From Falsiroseomonas selenitidurans (GTDB lineage: Bacteria > Pseudomonadota > Alphaproteobacteria > Acetobacterales > Acetobacteraceae): a DNA stretch of 64,000 bases. The stretch lies in the NCBI RefSeq assembly GCF_012103215.1, contig NZ_JAAVNE010000001.1, forward strand, positions 186,001-250,000, given 5' to 3'. Of this stretch, positions 18,801 through 26,218 are shown one piece after another (position 1 is the first letter of the stretch; each line of letters starts with the position of its first letter). The notes below the pieces were generated by a model. That model did no database searches. It saw nothing but the letters and a program-made list of their open reading frames with translations, and was not told the DNA's origin. A program made the translations under genes and the position numbers.

Positions 18801-21800
18801 GCGCGGCGTCCGGGTTGCTGCCATTGACGAAGCTGCTGCCGGTGTTGGCGTCGCCGGTCGCGATCACCGCCTTGTCGATGGTCGGCGCCAGCACGACGGT
18901 GCGGGTTTCCGTGTCCTGCGTGCTGTAGCTGCGGCTGGCGAGATCCTCGGCCGGGGTCGGGTTCAGCGGATCCACCGGATCGGCCGGATTGGTGTCGTAG
19001 GCCAGCGTCGCGGTGTTCGACAGCACCTGCGCCGGCGTCACGCTGTCCAGCAGCTTCGCCTGGTAGGTGATGGTGACGGCGGCGGCGCCGAGCAGGTACT
19101 GGTCGGCGGACCAGGAAATCGCGTTGCCGCTGGCGCTGACGCTGCCGGTGCTGGCGGCGAGCGAGCCGGCCACCAGCTCCATCCCTGCCGGGACCAGGTC
19201 GGCCAGCGCCAGGTCGTAGGCCGGGGCGTCGCTGTTCGACGCATGCCGGATGGTGATGGTGTAGGAGACGACGGCGCCGGCATCCAGCGGCTGGCCGCCG
19301 GTGGCGGAGGTCTTGTCGATGCTGAGCACCGGCTCCACCACGTCGATGTCGACATCGGCGCTGCCGCTGGTTGTGGGCGTGCCGTCGGTCTGCACCGTCG
19401 CGCTGTTGCGCAGGTTGTCGGCGTCGCTGTTCTGCGAGAGATCGTTCACCACCGCCTTGATGCGGAGGGTGATGACCTCGTCGTCGGTCGTGGTGTTGAC
19501 CGAGGTGTTGCGCACATCGCCGAAGTTCAGCGTGAAGCTGTCGTCGCCCGGCGTGCTGCCCGGCGCGGCGGTGGACAGCACCGGGGCCGGCAGCACGGCG
19601 CCGCCGAAGGTCTTCAGCGCGGAGCCGACCGAGACCACTTCCAGCGAGCCCGCCACATAGGTCAGCGTGCCGTTGCCGGAGCTGGTCGCGTCCTCCAGCA
19701 GGTCCGTGATGCGCAGGTTGGTGCTGTCGCCTTCCGGCAGGCGCACCTTGATCTCATAGGTCACTTCCTCGCCGATCCGCAGATCGGTGCGGCCGGCATC
19801 GTGGCGCGCGGCAGAGGTGTTGGCGTCGGAGGTGGCGATGATGGTCTTGGTGATGGCCGGCTTGTCGATGGTGACGGTGTGGCTGTCCTTGTCGGTGACG
19901 ATGCGGTCATCCGGGCTGCCGGTGTCGTCCATCGAGCTGCCGGCGACCGTCGCCTCGTTCAGCAGGATCTCGCCGGCATCGACGTCGGACTTCACCACCA
20001 CGTCGAACTTGACGGTGATCTTCTCGCCCGGGTCGAGGTAGTCCAGCGTGATGTCGAGCGGGGTCGCGCCGTAGCTGATGCGGCCGGCGGCGATGCCGGT
20101 GACGTTGAGCGTGGCGCCCTGGTAGACGGCATCGAGCTGGACGTCGGTCAGCAGGTCCTTGAGGTTCACGTCCCAGGCGCGGGCGGTGAAGTTGCTGTCG
20201 CTGCCGGCGGCGGGGACGCCCTTGTTCTCCACCGTGATGGTGTACTTGATGGTGTCGAAGGCATCGCCCGTGGTGCGGTCGGCGTCCTTGACGACGTCGA
20301 GGTTCGGCGCCACCACGTCGATCAGCGCCGTCGCGCTGGCGCTGCTGCGGCCGCCCGGCGCATCCGGGTCCACGGCGCTGACGGTGACGGTGTTGGTCAG
20401 CGTGTCGCCGCGCGCATTGGTGGCCAGGTCGCGCACCCGCGCATCCACCTCCACGGTCACCGTGGCCGGCGCGCTGCCGGTGGTGTCCGAGGTGTTCAGC
20501 ACGTTGCCGAAGCCGAAGGTCACCTTGTCGTTGCCGTTGATGCCGTCGCGGTCCGACAGCGCGATGGTCGGCGTGATGTCGAAGGTGCTGCCGGCGCCGA
20601 GGCCGGTGACGCTGATGAAGCGCGCCGCCGTCACCTCCATCACGCCGCCGCCGCTGGCGTCGGAAATCGGCAGGTAGTCCTCGATGCGGAAGTCCGTCAT
20701 CGCGCCTTCCGGCACGCTGACGGTGATGCGGTAGGTGACGGTCTCGCCGATCGTCGCGTCCACGCGGCTGTCGGTGCCGGCCAGGCTGCCGGTGTGCGCC
20801 TCGCTGGTGGCGGAGACGATCTTGGCCGGGCTCGGCGCCTGGGTGCGGACCAGGGCGGTGTCCGTCAGGTCGCCGGCCGGGGTGTAGTCCGTGCGGTCGA
20901 TGCCGCCTTCAACCGCGGCGAAATGCTCGATGGTCGCGGTGTTCACCAGGTCCGCGCCGAACACCGGCACGTCATCCACCAGTTCGAGGTCATAGGTGAT
21001 GACGACGATGTTGTCGCCGCTGGTGGCGCTGTAGGTGCCGATGCTGCCGCTGTTCAGCGCATCGCCCAGGCGGATGCCGCCCGCCGGGTCGAAGATGCTG
21101 GCGCCTTCGACCGTGTAGGGGATGGCGTTGCCGGCACCGTCCGTCACCCGCAGGTTCAGCCCGCCGGCCGGAATCTCGAAGCCGGTCGGCAGCGTGTCGT
21201 GGATCAGGACGTCGAAGGCGCCCTTCAGGCTGCTGCCGGTGTTCTCCACCACGATGGCGAAGGAGACGCGGTCGCCGGCATCGGCGCCGGTCAGGTCGGC
21301 GTTGATCGGCGTGGTGGCCAGGTTGGTGCTGTTGATGGTGCCGGTGAAGCGGTTGCCGGCCGAACCCGGCGCGGAGAAGGCCACCGGGCCCACCGCGGCG
21401 GTCGGGTTCGCATTGGCGTTGCTGTCGGCGATCACGCCCTTGGTGATGTTCAGCTCCGGCTCACCGAGCACGAACTGCACGATGGCGTTGTCCTCGAACA
21501 CCGTGCCGAAGCTGTTGGTCTCGGTGGAGGTGACGTGGTTGGTCAGCAGCAGGCCGTCGCCGAACTCCTCGTCCAGCACCACCACGGTGAACAGCAGGTC
21601 GATGCGGCTGGCCGGGTTGCCGGGGGCCACCGCGTCGCCGAAGTCGAACTTCAGGAAGTTGCTCTCGGCGTCGAAGGCGATGGTCGGCACCGTGGTCGGG
21701 TCGCCGGAGGTGTCGAAGGTGGCGCCGGGGCCCCACTTCGCCTGGTTGGCGCCCGGCACGGCGGCGCTGACGAGGTCGGTGAAGCTCATGCCGCCCAGCG

Positions 21801-23538
21801 CCTTCAGCACGGGCAGCGGCAGGAAGTCCGTCAGCGCCACGTCATGCGCGCCGGTCAGCGGCATGTCGAGCGTCAGGCGGAAGGTGATGGCGTCGCCGGC
21901 GGAGATCGGGCCGGGGGTGAAGGCGGTGTTGCCGTTGATGGCGTAGATCGACTTGCCGACCTCGCTGACCGGCAGCACCACGCCGGCGCCGCTGTCGTCG
22001 CCCTTCGGGTTGCCGGTCTCGTCCACCACGCCGTCGAAGACGATGCCGTTGTCCAGCGGGTCGCCCTGGTCCACCAGCGGCTCGTTCGACGGCGCGGGGG
22101 CGGTTGAGATGTAGCTTTCCTCGATCGTGCTGTGGAAGGTCACCAGCACGGTCGCCTGGTTGTTCACCCCGCCCGGCTGGCCGTTCAGCACATCGTCGAT
22201 GCCGCGGTCGCGCATCTCCTGCGACACGTCGAAGGTGATGGTGGAGATGCCGGTCAGCGGATCGCGCACCACGGTGACGTTGTCCGGGTCGATGGTGCCG
22301 GTGAACAGCACCGCGCCGCCTTCGCGCATGGTGATCGTCGGCGCGAAGGAGGGGTCGTAGACCTGGCCGTCGGACAGCGTGTCCACCAGCACCAGGTCGT
22401 CCATGTTGAAGTAGTTGGAAACCTGGCCGTCCAGCGTCCAGGCCAGCGTCCCGCCGGCCTTCAGCGCATCCACCACCGCGACGGATTTCTGCACCGCGAT
22501 GGACTTGGCGGTGATGACATCCTCCGGCCCGGCCGGGTCGATGGCGAAGACCACGACGGGGTCGCGCCCGTCATTCGGGTCCCACATGGCGTCGAGGCGC
22601 GCATTGTCCTCCAGCACGCGGAAGGCGCCGGTGTCCGGATCCAGCACCGGGGTCACGCCGTCGCGCAGGAATTCCGGGACGTAGAAGTCGATCTTCAGCG
22701 TCGGCGCCGGGCCGCCGCCGGTGTAGCTGCCATCCAGCGTGGCGACCACGAGGCCGGTGGCGTTGTCATAGGTGACGGTGCCGGTGCCGTTCACGATGGA
22801 GGCACCGGTGATGAAGGTGCCGTCCGGCATGTGGTCGGTCAGGACCAGGTTCGTGACCGTCTGGCCATCGGCGATCAGCGCCTTCACCAGCCATTCGCGC
22901 GGGTAGGAGGGGCCGGTCGCCGTCTCCTGCTCCGGCCCGACATAGACCTTGTCCAACTCCAGCACCGTGGGCGTGACGGCGAGGCTGGCCGCCGGGCCGG
23001 TGACCGGGTTGTCGGCCACCGGGTTCAGCAGCGGGTCGCGGCCATAGGCGAAGCCGCCGGAGGCCTGCATCGTCAGCGGCACGGCGAGGTCCGCATCGCC
23101 GGAGACCTGCAGCGAGACCTCGATGTCGGAGGGGGTCTGGCCCGGGGTGAAGCTGCCGAAGGGCAGCCGCAGCACCACCAGCGTCTCGCCCGGGGTGCCG
23201 GTGATGGTGAGGGCGTTGCCGGCGGCGTCGGTGGCGTAGGGGTGGGTGATCTGGCCGTTGGCCGGGAACTCCAGCACCCACTGTTCCAGGGCCACGCCGA
23301 GATAGGTGGCGCCGAGATAGATCAGGCCGTCATTGCTGGTGGCCCCCGCGCTGCCGACGCCCGCGCCATCCGCGCCATTGGTCGGCAGGACCAGGTTCAC
23401 ATAGGGCGCGTAGCCGACGTCGGAGCCAGCGGCACCGTCCGGGACATTGTCGAAGCGGACCGTGACCTTCTGCAGCCCCCCGATCGGGGCGCTGAGGGCG
23501 GAGCCATCGAGAAAGCTGACGATCGGCTGGGCGGACAT
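12856..23538 (-). CDS. Giant RTX adhesin-like protein with DUF11 and SdrD-B-like repeats (3560 aa)
   Basis: The start at 23538 (MSAQPIVSF) has GGAGGTC seven bases upstream; an earlier ATG lacks one. No Sec signal is present. Residues about 190-2000 hold DUF11-type beta modules, the later ones in strict alternation. Residues about 2007-3036 hold nine SdrD-B-like (Cna-B fold) modules of about 114 residues, each starting near (A/V)S(I/L)GDRVW and containing DxDxDGxQDxGEP calcium-type loops and a DSDA motif. Residues about 3045-3560 hold three blocks of RTX nonapeptides (GGxGNDTL) and a hydrophobic C-terminal tail (LHTLFQSDF), the usual type I secretion signal. It is probably a calcium-rigidified surface or biofilm adhesin. 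No ABC/MFP secretion genes are in the window. Confidence 0.9.
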   Translation of the reverse strand: MSAQPIVSFLDGSALSAPIGGLQKVTVRFDNVPDGAAGSDVGYAPYVNLVLPTNGADGAGVGSAGATSNDGLIYLGATYLGVALEQWVLEFPANGQITHPYATDAAGNALTITGTPGETLVVLRLPFGSFTPGQTPSDIEVSLQVSGDADLAVPLTMQASGGFAYGRDPLLNPVADNPVTGPAASLAVTPTVLELDKVYVGPEQETATGPSYPREWLVKALIADGQTVTNLVLTDHMPDGTFITGASIVNGTGTVTYDNATGLVVATLDGSYTGGGPAPTLKIDFYVPEFLRDGVTPVLDPDTGAFRVLEDNARLDAMWDPNDGRDPVVVFAIDPAGPEDVITAKSIAVQKSVAVVDALKAGGTLAWTLDGQVSNYFNMDDLVLVDTLSDGQVYDPSFAPTITMREGGAVLFTGTIDPDNVTVVRDPLTGISTITFDVSQEMRDRGIDDVLNGQPGGVNNQATVLVTFHSTIEESYISTAPAPSNEPLVDQGDPLDNGIVFDGVVDETGNPKGDDSGAGVVLPVSEVGKSIYAINGNTAFTPGPISAGDAITFRLTLDMPLTGAHDVALTDFLPLPVLKALGGMSFTDLVSAAVPGANQAKWGPGATFDTSGDPTTVPTIAFDAESNFLKFDFGDAVAPGNPASRIDLLFTVVVLDEEFGDGLLLTNHVTSTETNSFGTVFEDNAIVQFVLGEPELNITKGVIADSNANANPTAAVGPVAFSAPGSAGNRFTGTINSTNLATTPINADLTGADAGDRVSFAIVVENTGSSLKGAFDVLIHDTLPTGFEIPAGGLNLRVTDGAGNAIPYTVEGASIFDPAGGIRLGDALNSGSIGTYSATSGDNIVVITYDLELVDDVPVFGADLVNTATIEHFAAVEGGIDRTDYTPAGDLTDTALVRTQAPSPAKIVSATSEAHTGSLAGTDSRVDATIGETVTYRITVSVPEGAMTDFRIEDYLPISDASGGGVMEVTAARFISVTGLGAGSTFDITPTIALSDRDGINGNDKVTFGFGNVLNTSDTTGSAPATVTVEVDARVRDLATNARGDTLTNTVTVSAVDPDAPGGRSSASATALIDVVAPNLDVVKDADRTTGDAFDTIKYTITVENKGVPAAGSDSNFTARAWDVNLKDLLTDVQLDAVYQGATLNVTGIAAGRISYGATPLDITLDYLDPGEKITVKFDVVVKSDVDAGEILLNEATVAGSSMDDTGSPDDRIVTDKDSHTVTIDKPAITKTIIATSDANTSAARHDAGRTDLRIGEEVTYEIKVRLPEGDSTNLRITDLLEDATSSGNGTLTYVAGSLEVVSVGSALKTFGGAVLPAPVLSTAAPGSTPGDDSFTLNFGDVRNTSVNTTTDDEVITLRIKAVVNDLSQNSDADNLRNSATVQTDGTPTTSGSADVDIDVVEPVLSIDKTSATGGQPLDAGAVVSYTITIRHASNSDAPAYDLALADLVPAGMELVAGSLAASTGSVSASGNAISWSADQYLLGAAAVTITYQAKLLDSVTPAQVLSNTATLAYDTNPADPVDPLNPTPAEDLASRSYSTQDTETRTVVLAPTIDKAVIATGDANTGSSFVNGSNPDAAPGETVTYRLTVTVGEGTQRLVVSDTLPTGLVFESASVESIGATISGAALGVGAAATSVSGGAYSFDFGTIVNAGDNDRDAGDTVTILVHARVATTATAGATLTNTAKAETYAPGGGKPGLGSATDDAKIDVVRPDLVIVKDAAPGTGDAGNLVTYTVTLSHAAGSTSPAYLVNLSDILPDGVTLVPGSATATVGTISETAGNISYSLNQYLLGAAPVTITYQVRYDGDVVDGQAITNTAQVTYSSAPVLGVSKTESDPATVNVDIVNTVVKTLETTSLDTTFGAAVGIGEVVTFLVTATLGEGAQRITLKDVLPTGLTYLDSELLSLGSISGAALGIGAEGSYDAGSRTLSYALGDVLNPWDNLSTPGDQVVFRVTAQVADIAGNTAGKVLTNVGQVVSAAPVNPYGVTPGSSPTTVSENEAVNVVRASLGGIAFRDTDADGQREAGETVLLAGIPVTLLNADGTPTGLTTVTGPDGAYLFDGLVPGSYRVRFDEIANEERTLANIGPDATDSDANQGNGVTGIITLANGEDRRQVDAGFYQLASIGDRVWEDTNGNGRQDDGATGIVGATVVLVDGLGNDVGTTTTGADGFYQFTGLVPGDYSIRVLPATYTATQQNVVAGGEAGDSDVNAAGLSDSFNLESGENETRLDAGFYRGAKLGGTVFEDVDGDGLQDAGEGGISGRLVTLLDAAGISTGRTAITDGNGDYVFDNLAPGTYSVTFAPNGAQPFTKPNVGLDNEKDSDANPTTGKTEQVTIVSNGDDRSLDAGVYNPAAIGNYVWEDLDGDGQQEGGEPAIAGATVKLLDAGGTVLGTTTTNGSGFYSFTGLAPADYRVEITKAGHVPTLPNLGPDAADSDIAANGRTGLVNLQSGETDNTVDGGLVRLVSLGDKVFDDLDNDGIQDGGEPGISGITVRLLSADGATVLDSTTTDADGLYSFDGLRPGDYRVEFVAPADRAFAKKDQGGDALDSDADRTTGRTDVIALISGQDRTDVDAGLLYLGDLTGRVWVDRDGDGIEEGGEAPRAGVTVILLDGFGNPTGRTTTTDANGEYLFEDLITGFYSVQFVTPAGERLTLRDVGGNDAVDSDPNPLNGKTAAVQVLPGEVTRDLDAGLYIPASLGDRVFLDLDADGVQDGNEPGIAGVTVNLLDGSGNLLDTTQTDGSGLYSFDGLAPGMYGVEVEPLAGFEFSPKDATPDDAKDSDALGNGIIEPVMLYSGDARTDLDAGLFERVSIGDRVWRDLNANGVQDGGEPGARGVTVRLLDAGGAVIATTVTALNGSYLFDDLLPGTYSVQFTAPNGAVFTTKDAGGNDGRDSDADLVTGKTQQVTLTSGQENKTLDAGLLVAASIGDRVWADYDRDGQQDGAEPGIGGVTVRLLSTTGTVLATTTTDASGFYLFDGLRPGDYVVRFNTPSGYTATLQNVGNDASDSDAAANGRTGTITLGQGSVVLTVDAGFIPDVVGTCDLPATLLTPGNDAFPGTEQADHIDGLGGNDNIHGLRGDDCLRGNDGNDVINGHEGNDKIQGDNGDDNLHGNGGDDVIFGGNGNDTIEAGEGNDWAEGGNGDDRMQGEGGNDTLFGGTGNDTVEGNGGNDIVFGGAGNDRVAGHDGNDTVIGGKDLGQASLVAGQVGGIVIGDTISGDGGADSFIWQKGDGVDLLLDFRASEGDTLTIYGFGGAAAVQRVNGQTVVYLDTNSAIVFNDAYPTDGSTPGITFVPGSNVAPGLPVERAPIMGGTGNDTLVGTGGADRIEGLQGNDVLGGGGGADTLIGGDGNDALNGGAGADVLDGGAGIDTATYQSSAVGVTVSLADPSVNTGMAAGDIFIQVENLLGSQHGDALTGDNNANRIQANGGDDTIAGGGGNDTLLGGAGADVISGGAGADRFIYTALADSAAAAADMILDFSWFEGDKINLANIDAHLGLGGDQAFAFVGTGAFTGGGQGSVRYDHDGGDTLVMVDAGDGGAAEMAIRLAGLHTLFQSDFNL
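12900..14395 (-). repeat. RTX calcium-binding nonapeptide blocks within the giant adhesin
   Basis: Coding DNA for GGxGxDxLx repeats in three blocks: about 13930-14390 (about 16 units), 13440-13620 and 13150-13320. The first block contains an unusual Cys in DDCLRG close to another in GTCDL just before it, which could form a disulfide after export. RTX units fold on calcium outside the cell. Confidence 0.88.
14430..17520 (-). repeat. Nine tandem SdrD-B-like modules, about 343 bp each
   Basis: Module starts are near 17515, 17175, 16830, 16485, 16145, 15800, 15455, 15115 and 14770. Each encodes G(D/N)xVW-D, DGxQDGGEPGI, a (T/V)TTDASGxYxFDGL(x)PGDY core and DAGL at the end. The modules differ clearly in sequence, so the array is old rather than a recent amplification. 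Confidence 0.88.
17540..20840 (-). repeat. Alternating DUF11 modules of two types (A-B-A-B-A-B-A)
   Basis: Type A modules begin with an AT(S/G)DANT-like motif and continue GE(T/E)VTYxIxVxxxEG, starting near 20830, 19868, 18893 and 18003. Type B modules begin with LxVxKDA-like motifs and YTVTxxHA, starting near 20315, 19345 and 18405. Each pair spans roughly 900-970 bases. This ordered alternation suggests duplication of a two-module unit. Confidence 0.7.
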
Positions 23539-24038
23539 CGGCGGGACCTCCATCTGGGGACCCTCGGCCAACGCCAACGTCCCGTTAAGGCGACATATAC
23601 CAATTTTGAGCAGTCCCGCAACGAGTTTGTTGAAAAACTATGTGTTTGAGACCGAATTTGAGACGCCAAAGGTAAACCAGCGCCCGACGCGGGCGGCGCT
23701 GTTAAGCTGCTGTAAATAAGCCGGAAATCCGGCCCTTCCGCGCGCGATGCAACCCACGCAGGCAGAGTCGCCGCCTGGGAGCGGACGGTGGCGCCGAATG
23801 AATCTCGCTTTAGATGTTTTTGAGACGTCTCCGGCGCCGGCCCCTGCGGCGGGAAGCCGGGGGAATGGGGCAGCCGACAACCCCTGCTGGTGGTGCTTCC
23901 GCCAGGTGCCGGGCGGCGGCCGGTGCGGTCACGGCCGCTTGGCGCCGGTCAGGGTGGGAGGATGGCGTGGCGCGGCGCCGGCGTGCCGGCCGGGGCCTGG
24001 GGCAAGGTGGGCGGGGCGGTACGGGACAGGCAGGCACG
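23539..24038. other. Long intergenic region upstream of the giant adhesin
   Basis: About 500 bases between the adhesin start and the OmpA-gene terminator. The first 150 bases are notably AT-richer than the surroundings and carry the adhesin promoter candidate; the remainder is GC-rich and open reading frames there show no recognisable protein. Its size leaves room for further regulatory sites upstream of the adhesin, but none could be identified. Confidence 0.5.
23594..23621 (-). promoter_or_regulatory. Promoter candidate for the giant adhesin
   Basis: On the minus strand TTGCGG (23616-23621) and TATATG (23594-23599) are separated by 16 bases, about 55 bases upstream of the start codon, within the only AT-rich stretch nearby. 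The -10 matches well and the -35 moderately. Confidence 0.45.
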
Positions 24039-24061
24039 AAAAAGGGCGCCTTGCGGCGCCC
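24039..24061 (-). terminator. Intrinsic terminator of the OmpA-family gene
   Basis: On the minus strand GGGCGCC-GCAA-GGCGCCC is followed directly by TTTTT, 27 bases after the stop codon. A perfect 7-bp GC stem, tetraloop and T5 make this a textbook intrinsic terminator. Confidence 0.9.
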
Positions 24062-24088
24062 TGGATCGGCTCGAAGAAATCGGCTGCG

Positions 24089-25180
24089 TCAGCGCAGGAC
24101 GATCTCGACGCGGCGGTTCTGCGGCTCGCGCACCCCGTCGGCGGTGGGCACCAGCGGGCGGCTCTCGCCGAAGGCCTGGATGGCCATCGCGGCGCGCGGC
24201 ACGCCGCGGCGCTCCAGCTCCGCCGCCACCGCCATGGCGCGGCGCTCGGACAGGCGCTGGTTGTATTGCGGGGTGCCGGAGCGGTCGGCGTGGCCGGAGA
24301 CCTCGATGCGGGTGGTGCCGACGCGCTGGCTGTTCGTCGCTGCCTCGCCGATGATCTGGCGGGCGCGGTCGGTCAGGTCAGCGCGGTCGAAGTCGAAGAA
24401 CACCAGATAGGTGCGGGCGATCGCCGGGGCGGCGGCCGGGGCCGGCGCAACCGGGGCCACGACCGGCGGCGGCGGCGTCACGCCGAAGGCGTAGCGCAGG
24501 CCGACCATCAGGCTGTGGTTGAAGTTGTCCACCTCGGCGGAGCCGCGGGTGGTGCCGGTGGAGGTCACGCGGCGCGCGTCGATCTCCGGGGAGATGCTGC
24601 CCATGAAGCGGTATTCGGCGGTCACGGCCAGGCCGGAGACGGCAGCGATGGGGATCGCGCCACCGAGGATCGCCTGGTAGGCGAAGTTGCCGTCATTGCC
24701 GTCGATGAACACCGCGTTGTTCGCGGTGGTGCCGCGGACGTCGCCGTAGTCATGCACCATGTAGCCGGCGCCGGCACCCACATAGGGGGTGAAGAAGCTG
24801 CCCGGGCCCAGGTCGAAATCGTAGAGGGCGTTCAGCATAAGGCCATAGGAGGCGACGCCCCCCGTCTCCCGCACCTGGCCGGGAAGGCCGAAGCCGGACA
24901 CCGCGTCCACCTGGTTGCCGCGGAACGATGCCTCGAGCTCGGCGCGCACGCCGTTGCCGTAGCCGTAGCCCAGGCTGATCACGCCGGCGAGGCCGTAGTT
25001 GAACTCCACCGTGCCGTTGCGGGGCCCGGTGATGTTGCGGGAGAGGCTGGCGTCCGATTCCTGCAGCAGGTTGGCGCCCAGGCCGGCCCCGACATAAAGG
25101 CCGCTGACGGGCTGCGCCTGGGCCGCGAGGGGAAGGGCCAGGACGCTGGCGGCAAGCAGGGCATTCCGAAGACGCATCAT
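24089..25180 (-). CDS. OmpA-family outer membrane protein (beta-barrel plus peptidoglycan-binding domain)
   Basis: 363 residues starting at 25180, with AAGGAG six bases upstream. A Sec signal peptide (ALLAASVLALPLAAQAQ) precedes a beta-barrel with glycine/aromatic strands (residues about 25-235). A proline/alanine linker (PPPPVVAPVAPAPAAAP) then leads to an OmpA C-terminal domain (about 255-363) with VSGHADRSG and the NQRLSERRA motif that binds diaminopimelate. It anchors the outer membrane to the cell wall. It is monocistronic with its own terminator. Confidence 0.92.
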   Translation of the reverse strand: MMRLRNALLAASVLALPLAAQAQPVSGLYVGAGLGANLLQESDASLSRNITGPRNGTVEFNYGLAGVISLGYGYGNGVRAELEASFRGNQVDAVSGFGLPGQVRETGGVASYGLMLNALYDFDLGPGSFFTPYVGAGAGYMVHDYGDVRGTTANNAVFIDGNDGNFAYQAILGGAIPIAAVSGLAVTAEYRFMGSISPEIDARRVTSTGTTRGSAEVDNFNHSLMVGLRYAFGVTPPPPVVAPVAPAPAAAPAIARTYLVFFDFDRADLTDRARQIIGEAATNSQRVGTTRIEVSGHADRSGTPQYNQRLSERRAMAVAAELERRGVPRAAMAIQAFGESRPLVPTADGVREPQNRRVEIVLR

Positions 25181-25219
25181 TCTCGCTCCTTGATCCCCGG
25201 CGGGATAGGGAACGGGCGG

Positions 25220-25232
25220 CCGGAAGTTCCGG
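25220..25232. promoter_or_regulatory. 13-bp palindrome in the OmpA/GntR divergent region
   Basis: CCGGAAGTTCCGG is a perfect palindrome around its central base and lies 40 bases upstream of the OmpA-type start, in the 217-base region shared with the GntR-type gene. It could be an operator for that regulator; this is positional inference only. Confidence 0.3.
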
Positions 25233-25397
25233 AAGCCCAACCACGCCTTGTTTACCTTGCTGCTCTGCACACGGCGAGGGCGCCGTGCGCCCCGCTGCAT
25301 CCCGGCGACCGGCTGTGGCATCAGAGCCACACCGCTGGCCGCCGGCCACCGGCGGGCACGCGCCATCCCGGGGCAGGCGCGCCGGCGGATCTGCTGT

Positions 25398-26129
25398 ATG
25401 CTGCACGGCGGCATGACCCTTTCCGACCCGAAGCCCCCCTCCCCACCCGCCGCCCTGAGCTGGGCCGCCCCCACCCTGACCGAGGAAGCCTATCGGCGGC
25501 TGGAGGAAATGATCGTCACGCTCGACCTGGCCCCTGGCAGCGTCGTGTCGGAGGCGATCCTGGGCCGCATGCTGGGCATCGGCACCACCCCGGTGCGGGA
25601 GGCGCTGCAGCGCCTGGCGCGGGAACATCTGGTGCAGGTGCTGCCGCGCCGCGGCGTGGTGGTGACGGCCATCGACCTGCGCCAGCAGATGCAGGTGCTG
25701 GAAACCCGGCGGGAACTGGACCGGCTGATCGCCCGCGCCGCCGCGCATCGCGCCCGCCCGGCGGAACGCGCGGCCATCGCGGCGTTGGCCGCGCAGATGG
25801 CGGAGGCCGGCCAGGCCGGCGACCAGCGCGGCTTCCTGCGCCTGGACGGGCTGCTGAACCAGGCGCTGGCGGAGGCCGCGCGCAACCCGGTGGCCGCCGC
25901 CGCCGTCGCCAGCCTGCATGCCGTCTCCCGCCGCTTCTGGTTCTTCCACCACCGGGCGGAGGAGGAACTGGCAACCACCGTCGCCCTGCATGCCGAGGTG
26001 GCCGCCGCGGTCGGCCGCGGCGACCCGGCCGCGGCGGCCGAGGCGTCAGACCGGCTGATCGGGCAGATGATCGACTTCGCGCGCGCCACCGTCAGCACGC
26101 TTGACCCGCTCGACTCGGTTGTAGCATAA
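25398..26129 (+). CDS. GntR/FadR-family transcriptional regulator (FCD type)
   Basis: 243 residues from the ATG at 25398; a second ATG at 25413 is also possible and neither has a strong ribosome binding site. The N-terminal winged helix contains LGRMLGIGTTPVREALQRL and the wing LVQVLPRRGVVV, the clear GntR signature. The C-terminal helical domain (about 100-240) is FCD-like and would bind a small carboxylate. It lies 89 bases upstream of the two oxygenase genes in the same direction and most likely controls them, and perhaps itself. Confidence 0.85.
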   Translation: MLHGGMTLSDPKPPSPPAALSWAAPTLTEEAYRRLEEMIVTLDLAPGSVVSEAILGRMLGIGTTPVREALQRLAREHLVQVLPRRGVVVTAIDLRQQMQVLETRRELDRLIARAAAHRARPAERAAIAALAAQMAEAGQAGDQRGFLRLDGLLNQALAEAARNPVAAAAVASLHAVSRRFWFFHHRAEEELATTVALHAEVAAAVGRGDPAAAAEASDRLIGQMIDFARATVSTLDPLDSVVA

Positions 26130-26218
26130 CGCTGGCATGCCAGCCGCGCCGCGCGGCCTGGGAGGAAACCGTCCGAACCTGCCCCAAGGGCAGGCCCCCT
26201 CAACGAAGGGAGTGCCCC

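Noticed and set aside
12886..22107. A 3073-codon open frame antisense to the giant adhesin gene
   Set aside because: It is a by-product of GC-rich codon use in the repeats; its product shows no domain, and the opposite frame gives clear DUF11, SdrD-B and RTX modules.
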